Positions 26,514 to 35,564 of a DNA stretch of 64,000 nt are shown piece after piece. Position numbers and translations under genes: made by a program. The stretch covers positions 806,001 through 870,000 of the forward strand of contig NZ_CANMVK010000001.1 of assembly GCF_947501405.1 (NCBI RefSeq), read 5' to 3'. The DNA is from an uncultured Hoeflea sp. GTDB taxonomy: Bacteria; Pseudomonadota; Alphaproteobacteria; Rhizobiales; Rhizobiaceae. Below the pieces are notes generated by a model. It saw only the letters and a list, made by a program, of their open reading frames with translations, was not told the origin of the DNA and did no database searches. Position 1 is the first letter of the stretch. Each line of letters begins with the position of its first letter.

Positions 26514-28100
26514 TCAGTTGTGCGCGGCCGCCGCTGAGCCGTCGGCGAAAGACCGCACGGTCTTGAGCGCTCCTTCGAGCTGCTCGCCCTTTTCATCGGC
26601 CAGTGCTGCCTCGCGCAAGAGATTGCACCAGTGCGCGGCATCCTCGCGACCGGCAAGCAGCGCAACCCCGTCCATCACCTGGTCGAATTTCGACAGGCCG
26701 CGTGCATGGGTATCTGAGTATCCCTTGACCAGACGGCGATTGCGCAGGGTCTCGACACCCAGAGCGTAGTCGATGCGGCGATAGGTGGCGGCCAGATCCA
26801 GCCAGTTTTGCATGTGCTCCACCTCGATTGCGTGGCGCAGCGTTCCGCGCCGGTATTTGCGCAGACCGCCGATCACATAGAGCTGTGCGAATGGGAAAAA
26901 CCGGTCGGTGCGCAGGCGGCGGCCGCGATTAAACAAGCGGTCGATCATACGCATCGAGCCTTCGCTGTTGGACAGTTTCCGGCCCAGGCTTGCGGGCATC
27001 ATGCCGACAATCTCCTCGGCGCGCGGATGCATGAATTCGGTAAGCTTCATGCGGGTGCCATCGGCGGGATTGATTTCGGTGCGGATCCGGGCGAAGCGGC
27101 TGCCGCGGGTCTTGAGATCGGCCACCCGGAAGACATCATCATAGGCCATTGCCTTGGCGATGTATTTGGCGGCTTCGCGGCTGTAGGCATAGTCCTTTGC
27201 GGCCTCATCATCGGCCAGGATGCGTTCCAGCCGGTCGAGATATTCGCCGCCGTAGTCCAGGTCCTGGAAATCGACTACGGCGCGCAGGCCGGTGAGCGCC
27301 ATATCACGGACCGGCTCCGGCATGGCTGCGGCCCGGGCGTCAAGACCACGCCATTGGTTCAGGAGCTTGTCGGGCCCCTGCGGCGCATCGCCGGTCGGGC
27401 CGGGCTCCGTGCGGGCTTCGGACGGTGTTTCGACCACGCCGTTGCTGGCTGCATCATAGCCGGCAGCGAACGCACGAAGGCTGGCCTTGACGCCACGGCC
27501 GGACGCCTTGATGGCATCCTCGAACGTCTCGCGCTCGAAGGGCAGGGCGCCGGAGCCCGCAAGGGCGCCGAACAGGCTTGAGGAAATCACCGAGCCGACC
27601 TCGATGGCCATCTTGTCCATGTCAAACAGGATGAAACGCTGCGCGGCGATTTCTGCGGCCGCAATCACCTCGTCGGAATCAGCGATGCCATCACCCGGCG
27701 TCATCTTCTCGGAGACCGCAAGGGCCCGGTGCGAAGAGGCGATCAGTGTGGTGCGGTCGGGGGTCACGAAGCCGCGCATGATGGCGCGGCCGGCCTCCAT
27801 CATTTCAGCGGCGATGAGAATATCGACGTCGCCGGCGGCGGGCATCAGGGAGAACACCGGAGGACGATCGCCAGCCGGGGCCATTTCGATATAGTAGATG
27901 GTGGCTCCGGTGCGCTGGGCGACGCCGGCCACCGAGGTGGCCTGAACGGCATAGCCATTGCGGTGCGCGGTGTCTTCGATCCAGTTGGTCAAAACGCCGC
28001 CGCCCTGGCCGCCGACCGCCATTACCGCGAGCTTGATAATATGGTCGAGCGCTGGATCGCGCGGCTTGGCCTTGAATGCGGTTTTGGTCTTGCCTGCCAT
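26514..28100 (-). CDS. Indolepyruvate oxidoreductase subunit beta-type protein, long form
   Basis: A 528-residue protein. The first ~200 residues are the gamma/beta domain of 2-oxoacid:ferredoxin oxidoreductases (AVGGQGGGVLTNW, SVAGVAQRTGATIYYIE). The C-terminal ~300 residues are an extension found in long IorB-like proteins, of unknown role. With the IorA-like partner encoded 4 bp upstream it should oxidatively decarboxylate an aryl- or alkyl-pyruvate to an acyl-CoA. ATG at 28100 is chosen because the longer frame runs antiparallel through the IorA gene. It is the last gene of the minus-strand operon. Confidence 0.87.
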   Translation of the reverse strand: MAGKTKTAFKAKPRDPALDHIIKLAVMAVGGQGGGVLTNWIEDTAHRNGYAVQATSVAGVAQRTGATIYYIEMAPAGDRPPVFSLMPAAGDVDILIAAEMMEAGRAIMRGFVTPDRTTLIASSHRALAVSEKMTPGDGIADSDEVIAAAEIAAQRFILFDMDKMAIEVGSVISSSLFGALAGSGALPFERETFEDAIKASGRGVKASLRAFAAGYDAASNGVVETPSEARTEPGPTGDAPQGPDKLLNQWRGLDARAAAMPEPVRDMALTGLRAVVDFQDLDYGGEYLDRLERILADDEAAKDYAYSREAAKYIAKAMAYDDVFRVADLKTRGSRFARIRTEINPADGTRMKLTEFMHPRAEEIVGMMPASLGRKLSNSEGSMRMIDRLFNRGRRLRTDRFFPFAQLYVIGGLRKYRRGTLRHAIEVEHMQNWLDLAATYRRIDYALGVETLRNRRLVKGYSDTHARGLSKFDQVMDGVALLAGREDAAHWCNLLREAALADEKGEQLEGALKTVRSFADGSAAAAHN

Positions 28101-28104
28101 GCGA

Positions 28105-30252
28105 TCAGCCCCGGACAAATTCGATGCGACCGCGTGAACGGCGGGTTTGCAACCAGGTGATGACACGGTTTCTGGCATGGTCGAGTTTGCGCTCGATCCA
28201 GCCGGGATTGTGTACGACCTCGGTGCGATAGAAGGATGGGCAGAGCACCGCCGCATCGGCCACCTCGCCACAATTGCCGCAGCCCACGCAACTCTGGTCG
28301 ATGCTGGCCACGGGATCATCGCGCAGCGGATCATCGAGCTTTTTGAGCGACAGCGACGGGCATCCCGAGAGCCGGATGCAGGCGTGATCGCCGGTGCAGA
28401 TGTCCTCGTCGACACCGAAGCGCGGCTTTTCGACCCGGCGGCCCTCGGCGATCGCCTTGTTCATCAGGGGTTTTTCGCGGCGCTGCTTGTTGAGCATGCA
28501 TTCCGACGACGCGACGATGACCTTGGGGCCTTCGTGATCGGTGGTCAGCGCCTCGTTCAAGATCTCGCGCATCTTGGGCACATCATAGGTGCGGTCGATC
28601 TGGCGCACCCATTTGACCCCGACACCCTTGACCGCGTCGGCGATCGGGTGGCCGGTGGCCTTGGACGGATTGTCGGCGCGCGAGGAGAGGATGTCCTGTC
28701 CGCCGGTGGCGGCGGAGTAGAAGTTGTCGACAATGACGATGACGCCATCGGACTTGTTGTAGACCGCGTTGCCGATCGAAGACGACAGGCCGTTGTGCCA
28801 GAAACCGCCGTCGCCAAGGATCGAGATCGAGCGCTTTTCGCCGCCGCCATCAAATGCTGCGTTGGAAGCCGGGCCGAGGCCGTAGCCCATGGTCGAGCCG
28901 CCGATCTCGAAGGGTGGCAGGGTGGCGAACAGATGACAGCCGATATCGCCGGCGATCTGGTGTTTGCCGCGCTCCATCTCGGTGAGCTTGATGGCGGCGA
29001 AGATGGGCCGTTCGGGACAGCCGGTGCAGAACCCGGGCGGCCGGATCGGCACCGTCCCGGAAAGATCCGGCAGTGCCGGTTTCTCTTCGCTGTTGGGCGC
29101 GCGGAGCCGTGCGGGCAGCAAGCCGGGCGCTGCCTTTTTCAGGAAGGCTTCGAGCCCGTCGAGCATCACCTGGCCGGTGTATTCGCCGGCCATCGGCAGC
29201 ATGTCCTTGCCGTGCAATTTGATATCGCTACCCGCCCGGAACAGCATCGAGCCCAGTGCCTGTTCGATGAACTCTGGTTGCCCTTCCTCGACAACCAGGA
29301 CCGAGGACTTTCCTTCGCAGAACTCCAGAAACTCGTCATTCACCAGCGGATAGGTGACGTTGAGCACATAGAGCGGGATTTCGGTTTCGCCGTGAATGTC
29401 GGCCAGGCCGAGGCGTTGCAGTGCACGGATGACACCATTGTACATGCCGCCCTGCATGACGATGCCGATGGGTGCGTCTTGCGGGCCGAAAAACTCGTTG
29501 AGGCCATGCTCGCGAATGTGAGCCTGTGCTGCGGGCCAGCGGTTGTCGATCTTGTCGTGCTCTTGCAGATAGGACATTGGCGGCAGTACCACACGGGCAT
29601 AGTCGCTGCGCGGATTGGCGAGCGCATCCTTGACGGTAAAGGGCGGGCGCTTGTTGGCCCTGGCGATGAAACTGCCGGTGACATGGCAGGAGCGGATGCG
29701 CACCATCAGCATCACCGGCGTGTTGGTGGCTTCTGACAGTTCGAACCCCTGATGCACCGATTGGACGATCGAGGGCAGGTTGGGGCGCGGGTCGAGCAGC
29801 CACATCTGCGACTTCATCGCAAACGCATGGCTGCGCTCCTGCATGATCGAGGAGCCTTCGCCGTAATCCTCGCCGATGATGACCAGCGCGCCGCCGGTGA
29901 CGCCCGATGAGGACAGGTTGGCAAGCGCGTCGGAGGCGACATTGACGCCAACGGCGCCCTTGAATGTGACCGCGCCACGGATCGGGTAGTGCACCGAAGC
30001 CGCAAGCATCGCCGCGGCGGCGGCTTCCGAGGCATTGGCCTCATAGCGCACGCCAAGCTCGCTCAGGATCTCCTCGGCATCGGCCAACACGTCCATCAAG
30101 TGGCTGATTGGTGCACCCTGATAACCGCCGACATAGCCGACGCCGGCCTCCAGCAGCGCCTTGGTCAGCGCCAGAATGCCTTCGCCGGAAAAGGTCTCGC
30201 CTTCACCGATCTTGAGCTTCTGGACTTCCTTGGCGAAGGAACGTTCAGCCAT
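28105..30252 (-). CDS. Indolepyruvate ferredoxin oxidoreductase alpha subunit-like, with two [4Fe-4S] motifs
   Basis: A 715-residue IorA-type subunit. The N-terminal pyruvate-oxidoreductase domain (GYQGAPISHLMD) is followed by a thiamine-diphosphate domain with GDGGFWHNGL (about residue 476). A C-terminal ferredoxin segment has CTGDHAC (about 617) and CVGCGNC (about 655). The first cluster motif is irregular (CTGDHAC then GCP). It would decarboxylate 2-oxoacids from aromatic amino acids and pass electrons to ferredoxin. It follows the VOC gene by 35 bp in the same operon. Confidence 0.9.
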   Translation of the reverse strand: MAERSFAKEVQKLKIGEGETFSGEGILALTKALLEAGVGYVGGYQGAPISHLMDVLADAEEILSELGVRYEANASEAAAAAMLAASVHYPIRGAVTFKGAVGVNVASDALANLSSSGVTGGALVIIGEDYGEGSSIMQERSHAFAMKSQMWLLDPRPNLPSIVQSVHQGFELSEATNTPVMLMVRIRSCHVTGSFIARANKRPPFTVKDALANPRSDYARVVLPPMSYLQEHDKIDNRWPAAQAHIREHGLNEFFGPQDAPIGIVMQGGMYNGVIRALQRLGLADIHGETEIPLYVLNVTYPLVNDEFLEFCEGKSSVLVVEEGQPEFIEQALGSMLFRAGSDIKLHGKDMLPMAGEYTGQVMLDGLEAFLKKAAPGLLPARLRAPNSEEKPALPDLSGTVPIRPPGFCTGCPERPIFAAIKLTEMERGKHQIAGDIGCHLFATLPPFEIGGSTMGYGLGPASNAAFDGGGEKRSISILGDGGFWHNGLSSSIGNAVYNKSDGVIVIVDNFYSAATGGQDILSSRADNPSKATGHPIADAVKGVGVKWVRQIDRTYDVPKMREILNEALTTDHEGPKVIVASSECMLNKQRREKPLMNKAIAEGRRVEKPRFGVDEDICTGDHACIRLSGCPSLSLKKLDDPLRDDPVASIDQSCVGCGNCGEVADAAVLCPSFYRTEVVHNPGWIERKLDHARNRVITWLQTRRSRGRIEFVRG

Positions 30253-30287
30253 CGTCTACCTCTATCTGTTTGTCTTGCGGTACGGCC

Positions 30288-30884
30288 TTAGCGAGCGGGC
30301 TCGGTGTTGGACCACAACACCGGTCCGCCGTCGTTCTCATAGGCCATGCCCTTGGGGAAGGAGATCGCCTCCAGTTGCAGCCCCCAGGGTGCAAAAAAAT
30401 AGATGATCGACTGGCCCGCAGCGGGCCCTTCATTGACCGGAAGCGGCCCCATCAGTGTGCGGATGCCCTTGTCCTTGAGATAGGCGGCGGCTGCATCGAT
30501 GTCGTCCACATAAAAGGCGATGTGGTGGCCGCCGATATCACTGTTGCGCGGGCGAACTGTCTGCTGGTCCGGCGCGTCGTAGGAAAACAGCTCGATGTTG
30601 GAGCCAAAGCCGCAGCGCATCAGCGTGATCTGATTGATCACCGCGCGCGGATCAACATCGAGCAAATCCTGCATGAAGCTGCCTTCATCGTCACGGAACG
30701 GCCCGAAGGAGGTTGCCTTTTCACAGCCCAGCACATCGGCGAAGAACGTCTCGGCCTGCTCCAGATCGGGAACCGTCAGGCCGATGTGATTGACCCCACG
30801 CACACCAGGCAGGGACTGTGCGGCGGCGGCGCTTACGCCAAGTGCGGTCGCCATCAGCGCGGCTGTCAGAACTCTGTGAATCAT
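30288..30884 (-). CDS. Exported VOC/glyoxalase-fold protein
   Basis: A 198-residue protein with an N-terminal signal peptide (MIHRVLTAALMATALGVSA, predicted cut after AAAAQ) and a VOC domain starting GVNHIGLTVPDLEQAETFF and including IGGHHIAFYVDDIDAA. The His and Glu ligands of a metal-dependent VOC enzyme are plausible (NHIGL, HHIAF, LQLEAI). VOC proteins are usually cytoplasmic, so a periplasmic one in a catabolic operon is unusual. ATG at 30884 is chosen for the signal peptide; the longer frame runs through the MarR gene. Confidence 0.82.
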   Translation of the reverse strand: MIHRVLTAALMATALGVSAAAAQSLPGVRGVNHIGLTVPDLEQAETFFADVLGCEKATSFGPFRDDEGSFMQDLLDVDPRAVINQITLMRCGFGSNIELFSYDAPDQQTVRPRNSDIGGHHIAFYVDDIDAAAAYLKDKGIRTLMGPLPVNEGPAAGQSIIYFFAPWGLQLEAISFPKGMAYENDGGPVLWSNTEPAR

Positions 30885-30945
30885 TGGTTCTCTCCCGGGT
30901 TGTGAACTGGCGTCAGTCGGCTTGGGGGCCGGACGACATGGATAA

Positions 30946-31437
30946 TCAGAAGTCGTGTTTTCTGACGTTGTGGAGCATCTTTTGCAGCGTGGCGACGAAG
31001 GCCTGCCGCTCGCCGGGCTCGATGCCCTGAAACATTTGCGAATAGACCCGGGACATGGTCGGCCACAATTGATCGAAGGCGGCGCGGCCGGCTTCGGTGA
31101 TGGCAATGTGGGTGACCCGGCTGTCCTTGGGATCGGGATCGCGGCGCACCAGTCCGTCGCTGGTGAGCTGCTCAAGCGCGCGGCTCAAAGTCGATTGCTC
31201 GACCACGGCGTAGACCGCCAATTCGCTGATCGGCATGGCGTCAATGACCGACAGTACCGCCAGCGTGCGCATTTTCGGTGTGGTCAACCCGAGACCGGTC
31301 ATCTCTTGTCTCAAATCGGCATTGTAGCGGCCCATGATGCGGTTCATCAGATAGGGCGCGAAATTGGACAGGCCGATTTCACCAAGGCGCGGCAGCGGTT
31401 CGGATTTGTCGACCTGATCGGGCTTCATCTGTTTCAT
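30946..31437 (-). CDS. MarR-family transcriptional regulator (divergon regulator)
   Basis: A 163-residue winged-helix regulator with MRTLAVLSVIDAMPISELA, the recognition segment VVEQSTLSRALEQL and the wing RRDPDPKDSRVTHIAIT. It overlaps the stop of the flavoprotein gene upstream (ATGA). Located inside the minus-strand operon, it most likely represses that operon and the divergent transporter operon until a pathway intermediate binds. A candidate AT-rich control site lies at 33922-33942. Confidence 0.88.
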   Translation of the reverse strand: MKQMKPDQVDKSEPLPRLGEIGLSNFAPYLMNRIMGRYNADLRQEMTGLGLTTPKMRTLAVLSVIDAMPISELAVYAVVEQSTLSRALEQLTSDGLVRRDPDPKDSRVTHIAITEAGRAAFDQLWPTMSRVYSQMFQGIEPGERQAFVATLQKMLHNVRKHDF

Positions 31438-33011
31438 CCGCCAAGCCTCTTGGCGAGCAGGAAACCGGATCCGCCGCCCAAGCCCGGTCCGGGATGGGTG
31501 GAGGCGCCGATCTGGTGCAGGTTGGAAATCGCTGTCGAATGATTGACGCTGTCGGCAAATGGCCGCCAGATAAAGAACTGGTCGAGCGCACAGGATCCGC
31601 CATAGGGATCGCCACCCGCCAGATTGATGTTCAAGGCTTCCAGATCGGCTGGCGAATAGGCCTTGCGGGCGAGCACGCTTTTCTTGAAGCCGGTTATATG
31701 CTTCGCAAGAATGGCTTCTATTCGATCGGCGAAGGCTTCCCGCGTTTTCTCGTCCCATTCGCCGCTGGCGGCGATTTTACCGGCAGCGTCGCCTTTGATG
31801 ACGCGCGGCGCGTCGGGGATCTGCAGCCAAAGGATGGATTTGCCGTCCGGGCAGCGGCTTGGATCGAGCCGGTGTGGTTGACCCACGCAGATGGTCGGCG
31901 TTTCGGGCAGCATGCCGCGCTCGGCTTCATTGGAGGATTTCGACACCGAATCGATGCCTTCGGCGAGGTGGATCAGTGCCACATCTTCGAGCCCTGCGGT
32001 CTTCCAGCGGATCGGGCCGTCAATGGCGTAGTGAAGCTGGAAATTGCCGCGGCCGTGGCGGAACTGGCGCAGCGCCTCGGGTTGGGTGTCGGGCAGCGCA
32101 GATTTGGCATCGCGCAGCAGCCGGCCGTAGAGCTGTCCCGGCGCCACCGAGCAGATGACATGGTCTGCGGATATCGTCGTGCCGTCGCCGAGTTTGACGC
32201 CGGTGGCGCGGCCATTGTCGACAATGATCTGATCGACATCGGCATTGGCGCGCAACTCGCCGCCGTTTTCCTCAATCAGCGCCTTGAAGGCATCGACGGC
32301 GCGCCCGGCGCCGCCGTTGATCACCGGCGCGCCTGCAGCTTCCAGCGCAAAGGCGATGACCTTGCCCATCTGGCCGCCATAGGCGGATTCGGTGGTCAGA
32401 CCCGTGTGCAGCACCCACGGCGCATATAAGGCATGAATGCGTTCCGAAGCATAACCGGCCTCCAGCCAGGCGCGGGCCGGGCGCAATGCTTCGCCCATCC
32501 AGGCTGCCAGGCCGCGCAAACCCCGGCTCCAGGCCTGTTTGGCCATCAGTTTGGCGGTTGGCCAGCTCCACAATTCGCCGCCAAGCAGCGCAAACAAAAA
32601 CGGCGCGTCGGCCTCGATAGTGCCAACGTCGGCACCGTGGCGGTCGCCGTCTCCCGGTGCAATGGCGTTGAAGGCGGCGATGTTGGCGGCGCGATCCGTG
32701 GTCAGCACCAGCGAGGATCCATCCGGTCTCAGCGCCGCAGTGGGATTGGGCGTGTGGCAGAATTCCAGCCCATGCCGCGCCAGGTCCTTGCCAAGCGCCT
32801 CATGGGCCGGAGAGGTGAGGAACAGCACGAAGGTGGCCGCCATCACATCGTGATGGAAACCAGGCAGCGTGATCTCCTCGGTGCGCATGCAGCCGCCGAA
32901 GCGGGCCTCACGCTCGAGCACCAATACACACTTGCCCTTGGCCGACAGCAGCGCCGCAGCGACAAGCGCATTGATGCCGCTGCCGACGATGATGTGATCG
33001 TGCTTTGCCAT
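31434..33011 (-). CDS. Phytoene-desaturase-like FAD oxidoreductase (copy 1)
   Basis: A 525-residue flavoprotein with N-terminal IIVGSGINALVAA and FGG, and a C-terminal block GASTHPGPGLGGGSG typical of CrtI-like/NAD(P)-FAD oxidoreductases. No carotenoid biosynthesis gene is nearby, so a carotenoid role is unlikely; many such proteins oxidise amines, lactams or aromatic side chains. A paralogue of nearly equal length is encoded divergently at 33968. It lies 28 bp after the cyclase gene and overlaps MarR. Confidence 0.85.
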   Translation of the reverse strand: MAKHDHIIVGSGINALVAAALLSAKGKCVLVLEREARFGGCMRTEEITLPGFHHDVMAATFVLFLTSPAHEALGKDLARHGLEFCHTPNPTAALRPDGSSLVLTTDRAANIAAFNAIAPGDGDRHGADVGTIEADAPFLFALLGGELWSWPTAKLMAKQAWSRGLRGLAAWMGEALRPARAWLEAGYASERIHALYAPWVLHTGLTTESAYGGQMGKVIAFALEAAGAPVINGGAGRAVDAFKALIEENGGELRANADVDQIIVDNGRATGVKLGDGTTISADHVICSVAPGQLYGRLLRDAKSALPDTQPEALRQFRHGRGNFQLHYAIDGPIRWKTAGLEDVALIHLAEGIDSVSKSSNEAERGMLPETPTICVGQPHRLDPSRCPDGKSILWLQIPDAPRVIKGDAAGKIAASGEWDEKTREAFADRIEAILAKHITGFKKSVLARKAYSPADLEALNINLAGGDPYGGSCALDQFFIWRPFADSVNHSTAISNLHQIGASTHPGPGLGGGSGFLLAKRLGG

Positions 33012-33039
33012 GGCTGGCAGCTCCCGTCCTGCTCGCGGT

Positions 33040-33831
33040 TTACGAGCTGGCGACCAGCGCCATGGCGCGGATCGGGCTGCCGGTCCCCTTGACCAGCTTG
33101 AGGGGCGCTGCGATCAGGATCGCGCCCTTGGGCGGCAGCTTGCCCAGATTGGCGAGCGAAGCCAGACCGTATTTGTTGGCCGCATGCAGCAGATTGTGCG
33201 CAGGGAAGGGCGGTTCCATGCCGCCGGCCTGGCCGGCGTCGGTGCCGATGCACTGGGTGCCCCAGCCGATGGCGCCCTTAGACAACACATACTGAATGCA
33301 GTCGACCGTGGGCCCTGGCGAATGCGGGCCGGTGTCGTCGGCGTTGAGATAGGCGGCCTCGTCACCGGCGCGCGCATCCCAGTCCGAGCGCATCAGCACC
33401 CATTCGCCGGGATTGATGTCGCCATGCTTGGCTTCCCAGGCTTTCACACCGGCTGCATCAAGCAGGAAGTCCGGGTTCTCGGCGACTTCGGCAGAGCAAT
33501 CGATGACATTGACCGGGGCCACGAAATTCTGCGGCGGAATCGAGTCTGTGTAGCCGTCGGCGTAGTCCTTGCCGGTGATCCAGTGATGCGGCGCATCGAA
33601 ATGGGTGCCGGAATGCTCGCCGATCTTCAGCCAGTTCCAGGCCCAGAACGGACCATTGTTGTCATATTCCGAAATCTTGTGGACTTCGATCTTCGGGGTG
33701 TCGATGGCCAGTTCCGGCGGTAGCTTCAAAAGCGGGGTGTCGGGACCCAGCGGACCGGACAGATCGACCACTTCGACCTTTCCTTCCAGCAGCAATCCAG
33801 CGAGATTTCCAAGTGTATCGGCGGCGTTCAT
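33040..33831 (-). CDS. Cyclase-family metal-dependent hydrolase (kynurenine-formamidase-like fold)
   Basis: A 263-residue hydrolase with the metal-binding signature HSGTHFDAPHHW and a second HxxE-like region in the C-terminal half (WGTQCIGTDAGQAGG). The family contains KynB formamidase, isatin hydrolase and similar amide or lactam hydrolases. It is longer than typical KynB (about 210 residues). ATG at 33831 has GGGAGGA upstream. As first gene of the minus-strand operon it probably opens an amide or ring in the pathway. It could also supply the formamidase missing from the tryptophan operon 8 kb away; this is untested. Confidence 0.82.
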   Translation of the reverse strand: MNAADTLGNLAGLLLEGKVEVVDLSGPLGPDTPLLKLPPELAIDTPKIEVHKISEYDNNGPFWAWNWLKIGEHSGTHFDAPHHWITGKDYADGYTDSIPPQNFVAPVNVIDCSAEVAENPDFLLDAAGVKAWEAKHGDINPGEWVLMRSDWDARAGDEAAYLNADDTGPHSPGPTVDCIQYVLSKGAIGWGTQCIGTDAGQAGGMEPPFPAHNLLHAANKYGLASLANLGKLPPKGAILIAAPLKLVKGTGSPIRAMALVASS

Positions 33832-33921
33832 ATATCGTCCTCCCGTGACAGGCCTGAACATGGCGATGGCGGCGGGGCCGGCGGCCCCTCGCATGATCCT
33901 CACAAATAGATGCTAGACAGA

Positions 33922-33942
33922 ATAATATGCATTTGCAATTAT
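33922..33942. promoter_or_regulatory. AT-rich inverted repeat in the divergon promoter region
   Basis: ATAAT and ATTAT arms flank an 11-bp centre containing TGCA-TT-TGCA, within an AT-rich patch of the 136-bp divergent gap. It is a candidate operator for the MarR protein encoded at 30946-31437. Symmetry is imperfect. Confidence 0.4.
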
Positions 33943-33967
33943 AAATCTGAAACAGAGGAGCGTCTCG

Positions 33968-35542
33968 GTGCCGCAGCAGTATGACGCAATCATAATCGGG
34001 TCGGGTGTCAACAGCCTGGTTTGCGCCGTACATCTGAGCGCCAAGGGCTGGCGCGTGGGCGTTTTCGAGCAGGCAGCGACGCCGGGCGGCGCGGTCAAGA
34101 CGCTGGAACTCACCGAGCCCGGCTTCCGCCACGACTGGGCGGCGATGAACCTAAGCCTTTTCGCCGGTTCAGGATTTTTCAAGGAGCATGGCGACGATCT
34201 GGTTGCACGTGGGTTGGAATTCGCGCCGGCTGCCAAGTGTTTCGCAAGCGTCTTTGAGGATGGCAGATGGTTCGGCGTCAGCACCGGACCGGGTGAAACC
34301 AGGGCGCGGATCGCGGCCTTCTCCGAGGCGGATGCCGAGGCCTGGGACCGTTTGTGCGGCGGGTTCGGGGAAAAGGCGGAATATGTATTCGCATTGCTGG
34401 GCAATCCCATGCAAATGCATAGACAAGGCAGGCTGCTGGCCAAGGCGCTGTACCGCAAGGGCTTTGCGTGGACAGCGGATCTGGGGCGTTTGCTGCTGTC
34501 ATCCCCGCGCGCTTTCTTGAGCGAGACGTTCGAATCCGATCACGTCCGGGCAACACTTGCGGCCTGGGGCATGCATCTTGATTTTGCGCCCGACATGGCC
34601 GGCGGGGCGGTGTTTCCCTATCTCGAATCGATGGCCAACCAGCACTTCGGCATGGTGATCGGCAAGGGTGGGGCGGATACGGTGACCCGGGCGCTGGTGT
34701 CGAAAATCGAGGCAGCCGGTGGCGAGGTGCATTGCGGCAGACGGGTTGCCCGCATCGTCCGTGATGGCGGCAAGGCGACGGGAATCGGGTTCGAGGATGG
34801 GGAAACCGCTTCGGCCAGCCGTGCGGTCATCGCCAACCTGGCGCCAGGCGGATTGATGGATCTGCTTGGGGACGATTCCGGCGACGCGGGATTTGACGGC
34901 AAGATGCGCAATTTCGCGCATGCGCCGGGCACCATGATGATCCATCTTGCGATGGATGGATTGCCGGACTGGTCGGCGGGCGAAGAGCTCAAGCAGTTTG
35001 CCTATGTGCATGTGGCGCCGTCGCTTGATCAGATGGCGCGGACCTATCAACAGGCCAAGGCCGGGCTTTTGCCCGATGAGCCGGTCATGGTGGTGGGGCA
35101 GCCGACCGCGATTGATCCCAGCCGCGCGCCGGATGGCAAGCATGTGTTATGGATCCAGGTGCGGATGGTTCCAGGCGAGATATCAGGAGATGCGGCGGGT
35201 CAGATCGAAGGCCGCGACTGGGCCGAAATCAAGGAGGCCTATGCGGACCGGGCGCTTGACCTGATCGAGCGCCATGCACCTGGGCTAAAGGCGAAAATCC
35301 GGGCGCGCACGGTGGTCTCGCCGCTGGATCTGCAGGCCGACAACCCAAATCTGGTCGGTGGCGACCAGATTGCCGGCAGCCATCATTTGTCGCAGAATTT
35401 CCTGTTCCGGCCGGCTTTCGGCCACGCCACGGGAAAGACCCCCGTCGACGGCTTGCATCTCACCGGCGCCAGCGTGTGGCCCGGCGCGGGCACCGGAGCG
35501 GGGTCGGGTTATATGCTCGCCCAGAAACTGGGCGGAAAATAG
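33968..35542 (+). CDS. Phytoene-desaturase-like FAD oxidoreductase (copy 2)
   Basis: A 524-residue paralogue of the protein at 31434, with IIIGSGVNSLVCAVHLS, GG at 40-41 and the C-terminal GASVWPGAGTGAGSGYML. Start is GTG at 33968 with AGAGGAG seven bases upstream. It heads the plus-strand arm of the divergon, 22 bp before the binding-protein gene. Two paralogous flavoproteins facing each other suggest two successive oxidations or a heteromer. The substrate is unknown. Confidence 0.85.
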   Translation: MPQQYDAIIIGSGVNSLVCAVHLSAKGWRVGVFEQAATPGGAVKTLELTEPGFRHDWAAMNLSLFAGSGFFKEHGDDLVARGLEFAPAAKCFASVFEDGRWFGVSTGPGETRARIAAFSEADAEAWDRLCGGFGEKAEYVFALLGNPMQMHRQGRLLAKALYRKGFAWTADLGRLLLSSPRAFLSETFESDHVRATLAAWGMHLDFAPDMAGGAVFPYLESMANQHFGMVIGKGGADTVTRALVSKIEAAGGEVHCGRRVARIVRDGGKATGIGFEDGETASASRAVIANLAPGGLMDLLGDDSGDAGFDGKMRNFAHAPGTMMIHLAMDGLPDWSAGEELKQFAYVHVAPSLDQMARTYQQAKAGLLPDEPVMVVGQPTAIDPSRAPDGKHVLWIQVRMVPGEISGDAAGQIEGRDWAEIKEAYADRALDLIERHAPGLKAKIRARTVVSPLDLQADNPNLVGGDQIAGSHHLSQNFLFRPAFGHATGKTPVDGLHLTGASVWPGAGTGAGSGYMLAQKLGGK

Positions 35543-35564
35543 AGGTCAACTCAGGGAGAACAGC

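Noticed and set aside
31434-35542. Carotenoid (phytoene) desaturases
   Set aside because: There is no crtB, crtE or other carotenoid gene nearby. The context is a catabolic transporter divergon, and CrtI-like folds are used widely for other oxidations.
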